Both the position numbers and the translations under genes were made by a program. Of a stretch of DNA of 64,000 nt, positions 1 to 10,277 are shown piece after piece. The DNA lies in assembly GCF_000331305.1 (NCBI RefSeq), contig NZ_KB217478.1:3011776-3075775 (forward strand), read 5' to 3'. This DNA is from Calothrix sp. PCC 7103. Lineage in GTDB: Bacteria; Cyanobacteriota; Cyanobacteriia; Cyanobacteriales; Nostocaceae. A model generated the notes under the pieces. It did no database searches. It saw only the letters and a list, made by a program, of their open reading frames with translations, and had not been told where the DNA came from. The first letter of the stretch is position 1. Each line of letters opens with the position of its first letter.

Positions 1-370
1 CAGCATTAATATATTCTTGACGGTCATGACGTGTAATTACTATAGGGAATAATCCTTGACGTATAAATATTAATGATGCCAAAGTCCGAGCAACTCGACC
101 ATTCCCATCTTGAAAAGGATGAATTTGTGTAAAGCGATGATGCAACCAAGCAGCTTCAATCTCTGGTGGTACACCCATCTCTAAATGATTGTTATGCATT
201 TCAACCAAACGCTCCATTTCTGATATAATTTGTTCAGGAGGGCAGTACTGATGTATGATACCGTCTGGACGCTTAGGATTATTCGATTGATATTTCCATT
301 GTCCATGCAATAAAGGTATTTCAACAAGATTATCAAATGAATCTTGTGCCCATGTAGTTGCTACCGTTTT
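1..370 (-). pseudogene. Fic family protein, partial and 5'-truncated
   Basis: The minus strand reads an open frame from 370 to the window edge that carries the complete Fic motif HPFQDGNGRVAR (about 130 down to 92), followed by a typical Fic C-terminal helix region. Fic proteins transfer AMP or related groups from nucleotides to hydroxyl side chains, and the motif His and Arg/Asn are all present. The C-terminus lies outside the window. Upstream the frame meets a stop (371-373) without any ATG near the expected N-terminus, and from about 350 the DNA belongs to the methyltransferase gene on the other strand. The N-terminal part therefore seems to be lost. Family is certain; decay is inferred from the missing start. 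Confidence 0.75.
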
Positions 371-958
371 TTACTCAAGCAGTTGCCAACAAAATGCAAA
401 ACGGTGCTTGATATTGGGTGTGGAACAGGTGAATTTTCACGTCTTTTGGCTAAACGCTTTGAAACGGTTGTTGCAATCGACCTATCTCCAAATATGATTG
501 AAGTTGCCAAGCAGCGTTCACAACAGTTTTCAAACATAGATTTCCAAGTTGTTGATGTTTTGCAATGGCAGGCGCCAGCCGAGCAATTTGATATGATTGT
601 TTCTATTGCTACACTTCATCATTTGCCAGTTGAGAATTTGTTACCTAATTTGAAAGCTGCTTTAAAACCTGGCGGAAGAATAATCATCTTAGATTTACTA
701 GAATATGAGAACATGCTGGATAAATTAAGCGATTTTATTGCTGTTCCATTAAATTGGCTATTTCATACACTAAAAAGTAGACATGTTCAAAAGTCACCGC
801 TTGCAGCAGCAGCTTTAAGAGAGCATCTTCGTACAGACAAATACCTTACCTTTTCACAAGCACGACGAATTTACACAAGCTTATTAAAGAGAGCAAAAGT
901 TAGAAAGCATCTATTTTGGCGTTACTCAGTAGTTTGGGAGAAGCCATCGGCAGCATAG
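344..958 (+). CDS. Class I SAM-dependent methyltransferase, probably N-terminally truncated
   Basis: 204 residues with Rossmann-fold methyltransferase motifs: glycine-rich motif I VLDIGCGTGEFS near residues 21-32, the acidic end of strand 2 in VAIDLSPNMI near 43-52, and a motif IV-like stretch around FDMIVSIATLHHL. The substrate cannot be told from sequence. Related proteins usually have 20-40 residues before motif I; here the reading frame starts in DNA that is antisense to the Fic fragment and no ribosome binding site precedes the ATG at 344. The first six codons are therefore probably not native and the protein may be a 5'-truncated form. The C-terminal half is intact. Function confident at family level only. 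Confidence 0.7.
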   Translation: MCPCSCYRFLLKQLPTKCKTVLDIGCGTGEFSRLLAKRFETVVAIDLSPNMIEVAKQRSQQFSNIDFQVVDVLQWQAPAEQFDMIVSIATLHHLPVENLLPNLKAALKPGGRIIILDLLEYENMLDKLSDFIAVPLNWLFHTLKSRHVQKSPLAAAALREHLRTDKYLTFSQARRIYTSLLKRAKVRKHLFWRYSVVWEKPSAA

Positions 959-1004
959 TAACCCGAATAGAGAAAAAGTAATAATTATTCGCGAAGTGCC
1001 TCAA

Positions 1005-1027
1005 TTTGACAACGAGTCGTTGTCAAA
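1005..1027. repeat. 23-bp perfect palindrome, two 11-bp arms around one base
   Basis: TTTGACAACGA and TCGTTGTCAAA are exact reverse complements separated by a single G. It lies 47 bp after the methyltransferase stop. No run of T follows, so it is not a classic intrinsic terminator; it may be an operator for a dimeric regulator or a cruciform-type repeat. Confidence 0.6.
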
Positions 1028-1197
1028 ATAGTACATAAGGATAGGAAATTATTGGTTCTCATTTGTACAGACGCTAGTTAAGCGAAAGATTATGTTAGTT
1101 CAGTTAGTTTTCTGGGAATTATATAACTACATAGAATGCAACAAGATATTTCTTACGTCGTCGAATATGATTATGATGTTTTACTAGATTCTGAATT

Positions 1198-2433
1198 ATG
1201 CGTCTTTTTATATGTGTACTTTTATTGATTGTTACGCTTGCTTTTCCCTTAGCACACGAAGTAAATTCGGCGCCTCTAACTTCCCCGGTTGAGCAGTATT
1301 TAATTCAAGCTAAGTTTAAAGAGGGGGAAGCTGCGATGAATGCAAAGCTTCAGAAAAACCCTAATGACGATAACGCGCGTTTTGGGTTGGGAGTTTTACA
1401 GTTAATGGGTGGCGCCGAAAAGTTGATGCAATCTTTATACCGTTATGGTTTACAGCAAAACGGCATTACTCAATTCTTTCCTATTTTGCGTCTCCCTGTG
1501 CCAAGTAACCCTCAACCGCAACCAGTTACTTACGCAGATGCGCGAAGTATTCTGCAAAACTTGTTAAATGACCTAACTACAGTCAAAAATACTCTTGAAC
1601 CTATTAAAGATAATAAAGTCAAGTTACCATTACGGATTGGCTTAACGCGAATGGATTTTAATGCTAATGGTAAATTAGAAAGTAATGAATCTTTCTGGAA
1701 AACTTTAAGCTTGTTGACAGGTATACAAGCAAATGAAAAAGCTGCACAAAATTTTGCTATTGCGTTTGATGCGGGGGATGTGGTTTGGTTGAGAGGATAT
1801 TGTAATTTACTTTCAGCTATTACTCAGGTAGTTTTAGCACATGATGAAAGTAAGCTGTTTGACTCTGCTGCTCATTTGGTATTTGCCAAACCGCAAACAC
1901 CATATCCATTTTTAGCAGGCACAGGCACCTTCAATTGGGGCAATATCGATATTAGTGATATTGTAGCATTTATTCACTTAATTAATTTTCCTGTTGTAGA
2001 ACCACAACGTTTAACTGCTGCGTTGCAACATCTACAAGCTGTTACTGCATTAAGTCGTCAATCGTGGAAACTTATCTTAGCAGAAACTGATAATGACCGT
2101 GAGTGGTTGCCTAATCCTCGGCAAAAAGGTGTTATTCCCAATGCAGCAGTGACGCAACCAATGATTGATAGCTGGTTGAGTTTTATGAATGAAACTGATG
2201 TATTGCTTGCAGGTAAAAAGTTAGTTCCGTTTTGGCGCCAGCGTGAAGCTAGAGGTATTAATCTAAATAAAGTATTTACACAGCCAACTTCATTTGATTT
2301 GGTTTTGTGGGTGCAGGGAACTGCTGCGGCGCCTTATTTGGAAAGTGGTACAAAAACGGACACTGGTGTTTGGCAAAGATTAATGCAGGTCTTCCGAGGA
2401 CAGTTTTTTCAATTTGCTGCTTGGTTTAATTAA
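1198..2433 (+). CDS. Secreted protein with TPR-like start and an EF-hand-like loop, function unknown
   Basis: 411 residues. Residues 1-25 form a signal peptide (hydrophobic LLLIVTLAF core, likely cleavage after NSA), so the protein is exported. Residues 30-70 look like a tetratricopeptide helix pair (FKEGEAAMNAKLQKNPNDDN). Residues 153-164, DFNANGKLESNE, match a canonical EF-hand calcium loop with D, N, N, a backbone position and E at 1, 3, 5, 7 and 12, although no second EF-hand is evident. The rest is not recognised. No ribosome binding site is obvious before the ATG. A periplasmic calcium-binding role is inference only. Confidence 0.7.
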   Translation: MRLFICVLLLIVTLAFPLAHEVNSAPLTSPVEQYLIQAKFKEGEAAMNAKLQKNPNDDNARFGLGVLQLMGGAEKLMQSLYRYGLQQNGITQFFPILRLPVPSNPQPQPVTYADARSILQNLLNDLTTVKNTLEPIKDNKVKLPLRIGLTRMDFNANGKLESNESFWKTLSLLTGIQANEKAAQNFAIAFDAGDVVWLRGYCNLLSAITQVVLAHDESKLFDSAAHLVFAKPQTPYPFLAGTGTFNWGNIDISDIVAFIHLINFPVVEPQRLTAALQHLQAVTALSRQSWKLILAETDNDREWLPNPRQKGVIPNAAVTQPMIDSWLSFMNETDVLLAGKKLVPFWRQREARGINLNKVFTQPTSFDLVLWVQGTAAAPYLESGTKTDTGVWQRLMQVFRGQFFQFAAWFN

Positions 2434-2499
2434 ATGCAAGGGATGGATAGTTTAACTTTGTGGCATGGGCATCCTTGCGCGTGCTTAAAAGATTTAGAG

Positions 2500-2517
2500 G
2501 CGGGCAGGGATGCCCGC
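2500..2517. terminator. Palindromic repeat between convergent genes, likely bidirectional terminator
   Basis: GCGGGCA - GGGA - TGCCCGC forms a 7-bp stem and belongs to the GGGCA/TGCCC repeat family with tail CCACAAGA. A second, rougher copy (gggcatccttgc) sits at 2467-2480. It lies between the 3' ends of the secreted-protein gene and transaldolase. Confidence 0.55.
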
Positions 2518-2534
2518 TCCACAAGAAGTAAAAT

Positions 2535-3542
2535 TTAGGCTACTTTGCGTCCTGCTGTTGTTCCTAGTTTTGCAAGGTGGTCTGCAAGTAGTGTTTCTAG
2601 GGTTTCTAGGGCTTTGGTGAAACCTTTGATACCTTCATCGAGTTTTTCGGAAGCCATGCGGTCTTCTGCGTGCATTTTGTCGTAGGTTGCTTTGTCAATG
2701 GTAATTTTTTCAATTGACATTGCACCGGCTTTTTCTGCGTCGAGTTTACGGGGTAGTTCGCCAATTGTTGATTGTAGTTCTGCTAACAGTTGGGGTGAAA
2801 TTGTTAACAAATCGCTACCTGCAAGTTCGGTAATTTCGCCAAGGTTGCGGAAGCTGGCGCCCATTACTTCGGTTTTGTAGCCGAATTTCTTGTAGTAGTT
2901 ATAGATATTGGTGACAGAAACTACACCTGGGTCTTCTGCGGGTGCATAGCTGTCGCGTCCGGTTTCTTTTTTGTACCAGTCGAGGATGCGTCCAACAAAG
3001 GGAGAAATTAGAGTTACACCAGCTTCTGCACAGGCAATTGCTTGGTGAATACCAAATAGTAGAGTGAGGTTACAGTGGATTCCTTCTTTTTCAAGAATTT
3101 CTGCTGCGCGAATACCTTCCCAAGTACTCGCAATTTTAATCAATACTCGTTCTTTGCCAACACCTGCTGCTTCGTACTGAGCAATTAAATTACGTGCTTT
3201 GTTGAGGGTTGCTTCGGTATCGTAAGACAAACGCGCGTCAACTTCGGTAGAAACGCGACCAGGAATAATTTCTAGAATCTTCAAACCGAAAGCAACTGCT
3301 AAACGGTCAAAAGCTAAGGTTAAAATATCCGCTTCTTTGGCGCCTGCTCCTAAATCTTGTTTTGCTTTTAAGAGAGTTTCGTTGACAATTTCCTGATACT
3401 CAGGCATTTGTGCCGCAGCGGTGATAAGAGAGGGGTTGGTGGTTGCATCTCTTGGTGTGAACTTAGCAATGGCACCAATATCTCCTGTGTCAGCGACCAC
3501 TACAGTCATTTTCTTGAGTTGGTCGAGTAAATTAGTAGACAT
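2535..3542 (-). CDS. tal: Transaldolase
   Basis: 335 residues, close to the 317-residue E. coli TalB over its length with about 15 extra C-terminal residues. It moves a dihydroxyacetone unit between sedoheptulose-7-phosphate and glyceraldehyde-3-phosphate in the oxidative pentose phosphate pathway. Family signatures are TTNPSLI (34-40) and the active-site strand [16 protein letters not shown] with the Schiff-base lysine at Lys136. The ATG at 3542 has AAGAGGAA upstream. It lies 416 bp downstream of gap1 on the same strand, and phosphoketolase lies beyond. This order matches the tal-gap1-xfp neighbourhood I recall from Nostoc-type genomes, though pyruvate kinase, found there in my memory, is absent here. 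Confidence 0.95.
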   Translation of the reverse strand: MSTNLLDQLKKMTVVVADTGDIGAIAKFTPRDATTNPSLITAAAQMPEYQEIVNETLLKAKQDLGAGAKEADILTLAFDRLAVAFGLKILEIIPGRVSTEVDARLSYDTEATLNKARNLIAQYEAAGVGKERVLIKIASTWEGIRAAEILEKEGIHCNLTLLFGIHQAIACAEAGVTLISPFVGRILDWYKKETGRDSYAPAEDPGVVSVTNIYNYYKKFGYKTEVMGASFRNLGEITELAGSDLLTISPQLLAELQSTIGELPRKLDAEKAGAMSIEKITIDKATYDKMHAEDRMASEKLDEGIKGFTKALETLETLLADHLAKLGTTAGRKVA

Positions 3543-3958
3543 AAAATTCCTCTTGAAGTTTGTTTAATCAGGACTTATATCAATTGCGTTTTGCGTCGGC
3601 AGGAGTACTGTGGTATAAAAGCGCGTGTTATGTAATAGGCAATTAACAATGCCACTACGCTCGTCCTGAGTTATCCCCCTCCAGCCCTATTCTAGGCAGG
3701 TCGAATTAGATTTTACAGTGTGTTTTTATGCAGTTTTGTTAAATCATCTTGCTTTTTTTGCAACTGTAGTTATATCAACTACCGCTACTTCTTTATATTC
3801 TGTAAGGGTTTTAACCGAAGTTACTCTTGTTGTTAAATATGACTACATTTCTAAAACCTTAATAACAAATTAATAAGTTTCTCCAGAGCATTTTTTATAT
3901 TGTGGCTTAGGCGTCCCACCTGAGCATTTGTACAGAATGCACAGGCAGGATGCCTGTG
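3543..3958. other. Intergenic region between gap1 and tal
   Basis: 416 bp without a supportable gene. The tal half probably carries its promoter but I cannot assign boxes. The only clear structure is the hairpin at the gap1 end. A run of short T-rich and A-rich stretches fills the middle. Confidence 0.5.

Positions 3959-3959
<1 letters not shown>
3939..3959. terminator. Hairpin abutting the gap1 stop codon
   Basis: GCACAGGCA - GGA - TGCCTGTGC gives a perfect 9-bp stem with a 3-base loop. Its last base overlaps the gap1 stop codon (3959-3961). The same hairpin design occurs at 11684-11702, 40241-40259, 43418-43438 and 59110-59131, so this is a dispersed repeat that likely also terminates transcription. 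Confidence 0.6.
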
Positions 3960-4987
<1,028 letters not shown>

Positions 4988-5144
4988 TTATCCTCCTTTT
5001 GCTGCATTTCGCTTTCAGGTTATAAGATTAAGGATGCAGCTAATTTATTTTTAGTTCAGTGACTGTTAAGTCAGAATGACTTTAATTAATGGTGACAGTA
5101 ACGCTGGGTTAAACTGATTTTGATGGATTTGTTTTAAGATTTCT

Positions 5145-5214
5145 GGCAACGGATGAAGCGGATGTAACGGATGGTTTATGTGTGACATCCGTTACATCCG
5201 TTATATCCGTTGCC
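5145..5214. repeat. 70-bp inverted repeat of ATCCGTT heptads between xfp and gap1
   Basis: Left arm 5145-5173 and right arm 5186-5214 are 29 bp each and complementary at about 26 positions, with a 12-base loop. The arms are built from the heptad-like unit ATCCGTTAC/GTAACGGAT. The right arm ends on the phosphoketolase stop codon. A single unpaired arm of the same repeat lies at 8804-8833 beside the avtA stop. Confidence 0.7.
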
Positions 5215-7631
5215 TAGCTTCCTTCGTGTCCAATATCTGTTTTGGCGCCGATGTCTTCCCATATCCAGTCTCTAACTTCGGGCATGTCCTCACCATGTTC
5301 GGTTATGTAAAGTTTGTGTTCGATGAGTTTGTCTTGCAGCATTTGCTTGATATATGCTGCGTTACTACCTAAGTGGGGTACGCGGTTGATAACGTCTATT
5401 GCTAAATGGAAGCGGTCTAGGTCGTTTAACACTACCATGTCAAATGGTGTTGTTGTTGTTCCTTCTTCTTTGTAACCACGGACGTGTAAGTTATTGTGGT
5501 TGGTGCGACGGTAGGTTAGACGATGAATTAACCAGGGGTAGCCGTGATATGCGAAGATTATTGGTTTGTTGGTGGTGAATATTGAGTCAAAATCTTTGTC
5601 GGAAAGTCCATGTGGGTGTTCGCTAGCTGGTTGAAGTTTCATTAAGTCAACTATATTTACTACCCGCACTTTTAATTCTGGTATTTCTCGACGCAATATG
5701 TCTACTGCTGCTAATGTTTCTAATGTTGGCACATCTCCCGCACATGCCATTACAACATCAGGTTCGCTACCTTTATCATTACTTGCCCATTCCCAAATTC
5801 CAATTCCTTTGGTGCAATGTTTAATTGCTGCGTCCATATCTAGATATTGCAACGCGGGTTGTTTACCTGCGACAATTACATTTATGTAATGACGCGAACG
5901 TAAGCAGTGGTCTGTTACCGATAATAAAGTGTTGGCATCTGGTGGTAGATATACGCGAATTACTTCGGGTTTCTTATTTACCACATGGTCGATAAAACCT
6001 GGGTCTTGGTGCGAAAACCCGTTATGGTCTTGGCGCCATACGTGTGATGTGAGAAGATAATTGAGTGAAGGTACTGGTCGGCGCCAGGGAATATCCAAAG
6101 TTGTTTTTAACCACTTAGCATGTTGGTTAAACATGGAGTCAATAATATGGATAAATGCTTCATAACATGAGAAAAACCCGTGACGACCTGTAAGTAAATA
6201 TCCTTCTAACCATCCCTGACAAGTATGCTCACTCAAGATTTCCATAACACGACCATCTGGAGAAAGATGTTCGTCTTCGGGTATACGGGGAGCATTCCAA
6301 GTTCTATCAGTAACTTCAAATACTGCGTCTAAACGATTCGATTGTGTTTCATCGGGACCAAAAATTCTAAAATTACGGCTTTCTTGATTCAATTTCATGA
6401 TATCTCTGAGGAATTTACCAGTTACTTTGGTAGCCTCAGCAACAACTGAACCAGGTTTTGGAACATCAACCGCGTAGTCGTCAAATTCGGGCATTCGCAA
6501 CGCGCGCATTAAAATACCACCATTAGCATGTGGGTTATCACCCATGCGTCGCTGTCCACTTGGCGCCAGTTCTGCCAGTTGAGAAATAAATTTACCATTA
6601 TCGTCGAAGAGTTCTTCAGGTTTATAACTCTTCATCCACTGTTCGAGAAGTTTAAGATGTTCGGGTTTGCTTTTTAATTCACCAAATGGCACTTGGTGAG
6701 AACGCCAAAAATCTTCTGTTTTCTTACCGTCAACTTCCTTCGGTCCCGTCCATCCCTTGGGACTTCGCAGAATAATCATTGGATATTGAGGACGCTTGGT
6801 AAACCCATGTACGCGCGCTTCTCTCTGAATACCTTTAATTTCTTCTACTACGGTTTCCAAAGTAGCAGCCATTTGTTGGTGCATTAGTACTGGGTCAGAA
6901 CCTTCTACGAAGTAAGGTTTATACCCATAACCAATAAACAAACTTTCTAATTCTTCATGTTCAAGACGCGCTAATACTGTTGGGTTAGCAATTTTGTACC
7001 CATTGAGATGGAGTATAGGTAATACGGTGCCATCGTTTACAGGGTTAAGAAACTTATTCGAGTGCCAACTAGTTGCAAGCGGGCCAGTTTCAGCTTCACC
7101 ATCACCAACAACACAGGCAACTAATAAATCAGGATTATCAAATGCGGCGCCGTAAGCATGAGATAATGCATAACCAAGTTCTCCACCTTCGTGTATTGAA
7201 CCAGGAGTTTCTGGCGCCACATGACTAGGAATACCACCAGGAAACGAAAACTGCTTGAATAAGCGTTTCATCCCTTCGGCATCTTGCGAAATATTTGGAT
7301 AATATTCGCTGTAAGTGCCTTCAAGATAAGTATTCGCCACCAACCCAGGTCCACCATGTCCAGGTCCAGCTATGTAAATAGCGCTTTGGTCGTATTTTTT
7401 GATGATTCTATTGAGATGAACGTAAATAAAGTTCAAACCAGGAGTAGTACCCCAGTGTCCTAAAAGTCTTGGTTTAACATGCTCAATCTTTAAAGGTTCT
7501 TTAAGAAGCGGGTTATCTAAAAGGTATATTTGTCCTATAGAAAGATAATTAGCCGCACGCCAATAAGCGTTGATTAAATGGAGTTCTTCGTCAGTTAAAG
7601 GTCTTTGTTCGGTCGAAATTGCTAAAGTCAT
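5214..7631 (-). CDS. xfp: Phosphoketolase (xylulose-5-phosphate/fructose-6-phosphate)
   Basis: 805 residues from the ATG at 7631, the family's normal size. A longer reading frame begins with TTG at 7649 but the ATG has AGGTG upstream and gives the conserved N-terminus. The enzyme cleaves xylulose-5-phosphate (and often fructose-6-phosphate) with phosphate to acetyl-phosphate using thiamine diphosphate. Visible hallmarks: [11 protein letters not shown] near 60-70, [11 protein letters not shown] near 92, SFPGGIPSH near 134, the TPP/Mg motif GDGEAETGP near 180, and the C-terminal YHGYPWLIH. It is the first gene of the xfp-gap1-tal run on this strand, linking a carbon-conserving shunt to lower glycolysis and the pentose phosphate pathway. 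Confidence 0.96.
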   Translation of the reverse strand: MTLAISTEQRPLTDEELHLINAYWRAANYLSIGQIYLLDNPLLKEPLKIEHVKPRLLGHWGTTPGLNFIYVHLNRIIKKYDQSAIYIAGPGHGGPGLVANTYLEGTYSEYYPNISQDAEGMKRLFKQFSFPGGIPSHVAPETPGSIHEGGELGYALSHAYGAAFDNPDLLVACVVGDGEAETGPLATSWHSNKFLNPVNDGTVLPILHLNGYKIANPTVLARLEHEELESLFIGYGYKPYFVEGSDPVLMHQQMAATLETVVEEIKGIQREARVHGFTKRPQYPMIILRSPKGWTGPKEVDGKKTEDFWRSHQVPFGELKSKPEHLKLLEQWMKSYKPEELFDDNGKFISQLAELAPSGQRRMGDNPHANGGILMRALRMPEFDDYAVDVPKPGSVVAEATKVTGKFLRDIMKLNQESRNFRIFGPDETQSNRLDAVFEVTDRTWNAPRIPEDEHLSPDGRVMEILSEHTCQGWLEGYLLTGRHGFFSCYEAFIHIIDSMFNQHAKWLKTTLDIPWRRPVPSLNYLLTSHVWRQDHNGFSHQDPGFIDHVVNKKPEVIRVYLPPDANTLLSVTDHCLRSRHYINVIVAGKQPALQYLDMDAAIKHCTKGIGIWEWASNDKGSEPDVVMACAGDVPTLETLAAVDILRREIPELKVRVVNIVDLMKLQPASEHPHGLSDKDFDSIFTTNKPIIFAYHGYPWLIHRLTYRRTNHNNLHVRGYKEEGTTTTPFDMVVLNDLDRFHLAIDVINRVPHLGSNAAYIKQMLQDKLIEHKLYITEHGEDMPEVRDWIWEDIGAKTDIGHEGS

Positions 7632-8098
7632 GATTACACCTGGTAGCAAACCGATTGGACTAAATTGTTATAACTCGCAAGTACAATCATTCTATTAATC
7701 GGAATTATTACTAAAAACCCATTAAATAGGAATAATCATAGTTGGTAGCCTTTCCCAACACTAGCAAAGCATTTACTAACAAAACTCATACTTAATTATT
7801 ATTTCAACCAAGTATAAGTTTATAAAGAATAATCATAAATATCTATAACAATTCACCTCTCTATCTGAATAAATATATCTCTAGACAGATGTTACAGAAA
7901 GCATGTTATAATCTAGTCTCACGAAATAATCAATTAAATTAGTTTAGATATTTAAAATATCATCTAGTTATTAGTTAAGTTCAAAGAATCCCTCTTTTGG
8001 TATAATGTTTTGTGATTATACTACGTATATATATCTATCATTAGACACAAATTTTCAATATTTATAAACTGATACATTTTAATTTTTATGAGAAATAA
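7632..8098. other. AT-rich intergenic region upstream of phosphoketolase
   Basis: About 470 bp, strongly A+T rich, holding no recognisable gene or RNA. It should contain the xfp promoter and the rimM 3' end; I cannot assign a defined regulator site. Confidence 0.4.
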
Positions 8099-8707
8099 TT
8101 AGTCATTAAGTTCTAACAATCCTTCTGGGGGTGTAATTTCTGCACGTTTATTTTCTATATCTACGACGGGAACTATTTCTTTAACAAAAGGGATTAAAAC
8201 AGTTTTTTTTGTATCTTTTCCTTTGTTATCAAGTTCAACTTCAAGCAAATCGTTACCAGCAGCAATAAGATTAGTGACGGTACCAATAAATTCCCCTGAC
8301 ATAAAAACTTGTAATCCCACCAAATCTAAAATATGATATTCGTCCTCACCTAATTCAGGACGGTCGTCTTCTGTGACTAATAACTTGCAACCGCGCATTT
8401 CTTCGGCTTGATTACGATTTTCGATTCCTTCTAATTCTATAATGTATAAATTTTTACCTTCTAAATATTTTCCTGATAGTAATTCAATTGGTTCTGGTAC
8501 AATAGCACCAGGACGTAATAACCAACGGGTGCCTGGTACTTCAAAGCGTTCAGGAAAATCGGTATCAGGATACACTCGCATTTCACCGTCTAGTCCTTGA
8601 GCAGCAACAATAGTACCTATTTCTAACCAACCATCAGGAATATAACTAGTAAGGGGTGATTTATTCTGATTTTCTTGTTTTGGTTGTTTCTTTGTCTGCT
8701 TCTCCAT
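8099..8707 (-). CDS. rimM: Ribosome maturation factor RimM
   Basis: 202 residues. RimM binds S19 and helps mature the 30S head. The N-terminal RimM domain runs about 26-115 (GWLEIGTIVAAQGLDGEMRV, then a beta-barrel) and the C-terminal PRC-like barrel about 120-195 (DEYHILDLVGLQVF, IPFVKEIVPVVD, ITPPEGLLEL). An extra charged, low-complexity N-terminal tail of about 20 residues (KQTKKQPKQENQNK) is typical of cyanobacterial forms. Downstream of avtA on the same strand, separated by heptad repeats, so cotranscription is uncertain. Confidence 0.93.
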   Translation of the reverse strand: MEKQTKKQPKQENQNKSPLTSYIPDGWLEIGTIVAAQGLDGEMRVYPDTDFPERFEVPGTRWLLRPGAIVPEPIELLSGKYLEGKNLYIIELEGIENRNQAEEMRGCKLLVTEDDRPELGEDEYHILDLVGLQVFMSGEFIGTVTNLIAAGNDLLEVELDNKGKDTKKTVLIPFVKEIVPVVDIENKRAEITPPEGLLELND

Positions 8708-8715
8708 ATTTCTTT

Positions 8716-8745
8716 ACTTTGCGTCCTTTGCGTTCTTTGCGGTTT
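8716..8745. repeat. TTTGCG heptad repeat
   Basis: Three successive CTTTGCG(T/G) units. The same unit occurs at 20105-20132 in opposite orientation and at 20932-20964, both beside livG. This is a cyanobacterial short tandem heptamer-type repeat located between rimM and avtA. Confidence 0.6.
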
Positions 8746-8803
8746 ATTTATTAAAAATGTTGAGTTACGTGCTGTGCGCTTCCCACTTGTGAACCTACAT
8801 TTT

Positions 8804-8833
8804 CATCCGTTACATCCGTTGTATCCGTTGCTT
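8804..8833. repeat. ATCCGTT heptad array, single arm
   Basis: CATCCGTTACATCCG followed by TTGTATCCGTTGC repeats the right arm of the inverted repeat at 5186-5214, here without a partner arm. It lies two bases from the avtA stop codon. Confidence 0.6.
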
Positions 8834-8835
8834 TC

Positions 8836-10137
8836 TTACACACTTACGGTGGTGCCACTATAAACTTGTGAAGCAACTTGAGCCAAACGTTCCATAGCAG
8901 TAGCAATCTCCTCATCGCTACCAGTTAAACTAATGCGTAAACACTCTTGCTTGTGCTTCCACTCCGAACGTAAACCAGGGAAAAAGCTGCTACCGGGAAC
9001 GGCAATTACACCAACTTGCTTCAATTGCTGGTAAAATTCCCAATCAGTCATAGGTAAATCTTTCAACCATAACCAAGCAAAAATGGCGCCTTCACCACGA
9101 TGCAAGAACCAAGGTAATGAGTCTGGCATTGCAGCATCCAAAGCAGTTTCCAACACTGTAAACTTGTTTTGATAGAATGAACGAATTACAGTTTCAGAAA
9201 TTTCAACTAAGGCGCCAGAATTAATAGCACGTGCAGCAATAGCTTGTCCATAGCGTGAAGCGTGAATACAAGCATTCGTTTGGAAACACTCTAATACATT
9301 TACAACTTCTGGGTCACCAATAGCAATACCAAGACGTTCTCCCGGCAATCCAGCTTTCGATAAACTCATACAGTGAATAACATTACCCCCAAACAAAGGT
9401 GTCATTTCGGTAAAATTTAATGCTGGGAACGGGGGAGCATATGCAGAATCTACCATAACTGGTACATTATACGGCGCCGCCAGTGCTGCTATTTTACTAA
9501 CTTCTTCGTCAGTGAGAACATTACCTGTGGGGTTACAAGGACGTGAGAAAATAACACAACCTGTATTTTCGTCGATTGAAAGTTGGCTAAAGTCGGGACG
9601 GTATTTAAATCTATGTGCTGATGCGTCTATATCTAAAGTCGGTTTATAAGCTATTAAAGATTCTGGAGTTAGTGCAACACCACCATAACCTGTGTAGTCG
9701 GGACTTAGGGGTAGGACGATGTGTTTTAGTTCTCCCCCTTCCCCCCCTTGATCAGGCAGGGTATAACCACCAAATGCGTTTGCTGCGTAGAAATATAAAG
9801 ATTGGCTACCAGGGGTTATGAGAATATTACGGTCGGTGAGGTTTAGGTTGTAGCGTTTATTAAAGTCGTTGACAATAGCTTCGATAAATGGTGCGTAACC
9901 TTGACTGGAACCGTAACGACAAACAACTTCGCCATATTCGGAGCTAGCAAGTAAATCAGCTGTGCAATCACGCCATAATTTCTCGACTTCTGGCAATATT
10001 AACGGATTTCCAGCACTTAAATTAATAAATTGCTGTCCTGCACCTGCGCGCAATGTTTCGATAATATCTTTCATAATAGCTCGAACGCCTGTAAGATTGG
10101 ACATTTGGGCGCCGATTTTGGTAAGTGCAGGAGTCAT
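8836..10137 (-). CDS. avtA: Valine--pyruvate aminotransferase
   Basis: 433 residues, fold-type I PLP aminotransferase. Converts pyruvate plus valine to alanine plus 2-ketoisovalerate. The AvtA-type N-terminus MSNLTGVRAIMKDI begins at residue 12; PLP-site features are SRPCNPTGNVLTDEE, MVDSAYAPP and the lysine in SLSKAGLPGERLG. The residues DQGGEGGE near 131-138 are encoded by a G-rich tract (9727-9760) that resembles an intergenic repeat and look like a small in-frame insertion between GGYTL and LKHIVLPLSPDY. Reading through it is not disrupted. Start ATG at 10137. Confidence 0.9.
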   Translation of the reverse strand: MTPALTKIGAQMSNLTGVRAIMKDIIETLRAGAGQQFINLSAGNPLILPEVEKLWRDCTADLLASSEYGEVVCRYGSSQGYAPFIEAIVNDFNKRYNLNLTDRNILITPGSQSLYFYAANAFGGYTLPDQGGEGGELKHIVLPLSPDYTGYGGVALTPESLIAYKPTLDIDASAHRFKYRPDFSQLSIDENTGCVIFSRPCNPTGNVLTDEEVSKIAALAAPYNVPVMVDSAYAPPFPALNFTEMTPLFGGNVIHCMSLSKAGLPGERLGIAIGDPEVVNVLECFQTNACIHASRYGQAIAARAINSGALVEISETVIRSFYQNKFTVLETALDAAMPDSLPWFLHRGEGAIFAWLWLKDLPMTDWEFYQQLKQVGVIAVPGSSFFPGLRSEWKHKQECLRISLTGSDEEIATAMERLAQVASQVYSGTTVSV

Positions 10138-10277
10138 AAGCTGCGAAAAATTAAAATAAGTAATGGATTTAGTAATTCTCTATAAATGTAACGATAGATG
10201 GACGTGATTCGCAAATGATTTCTGAGAATATTAAACTCAGTAACAGCCCATAACGCAGCAATAGGGGACATCAAGAT

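Noticed and set aside
5145-5214. Heptad arrays as a CRISPR-like array
   Set aside because: Units are 7-9 bp without spacers and form an inverted pair.
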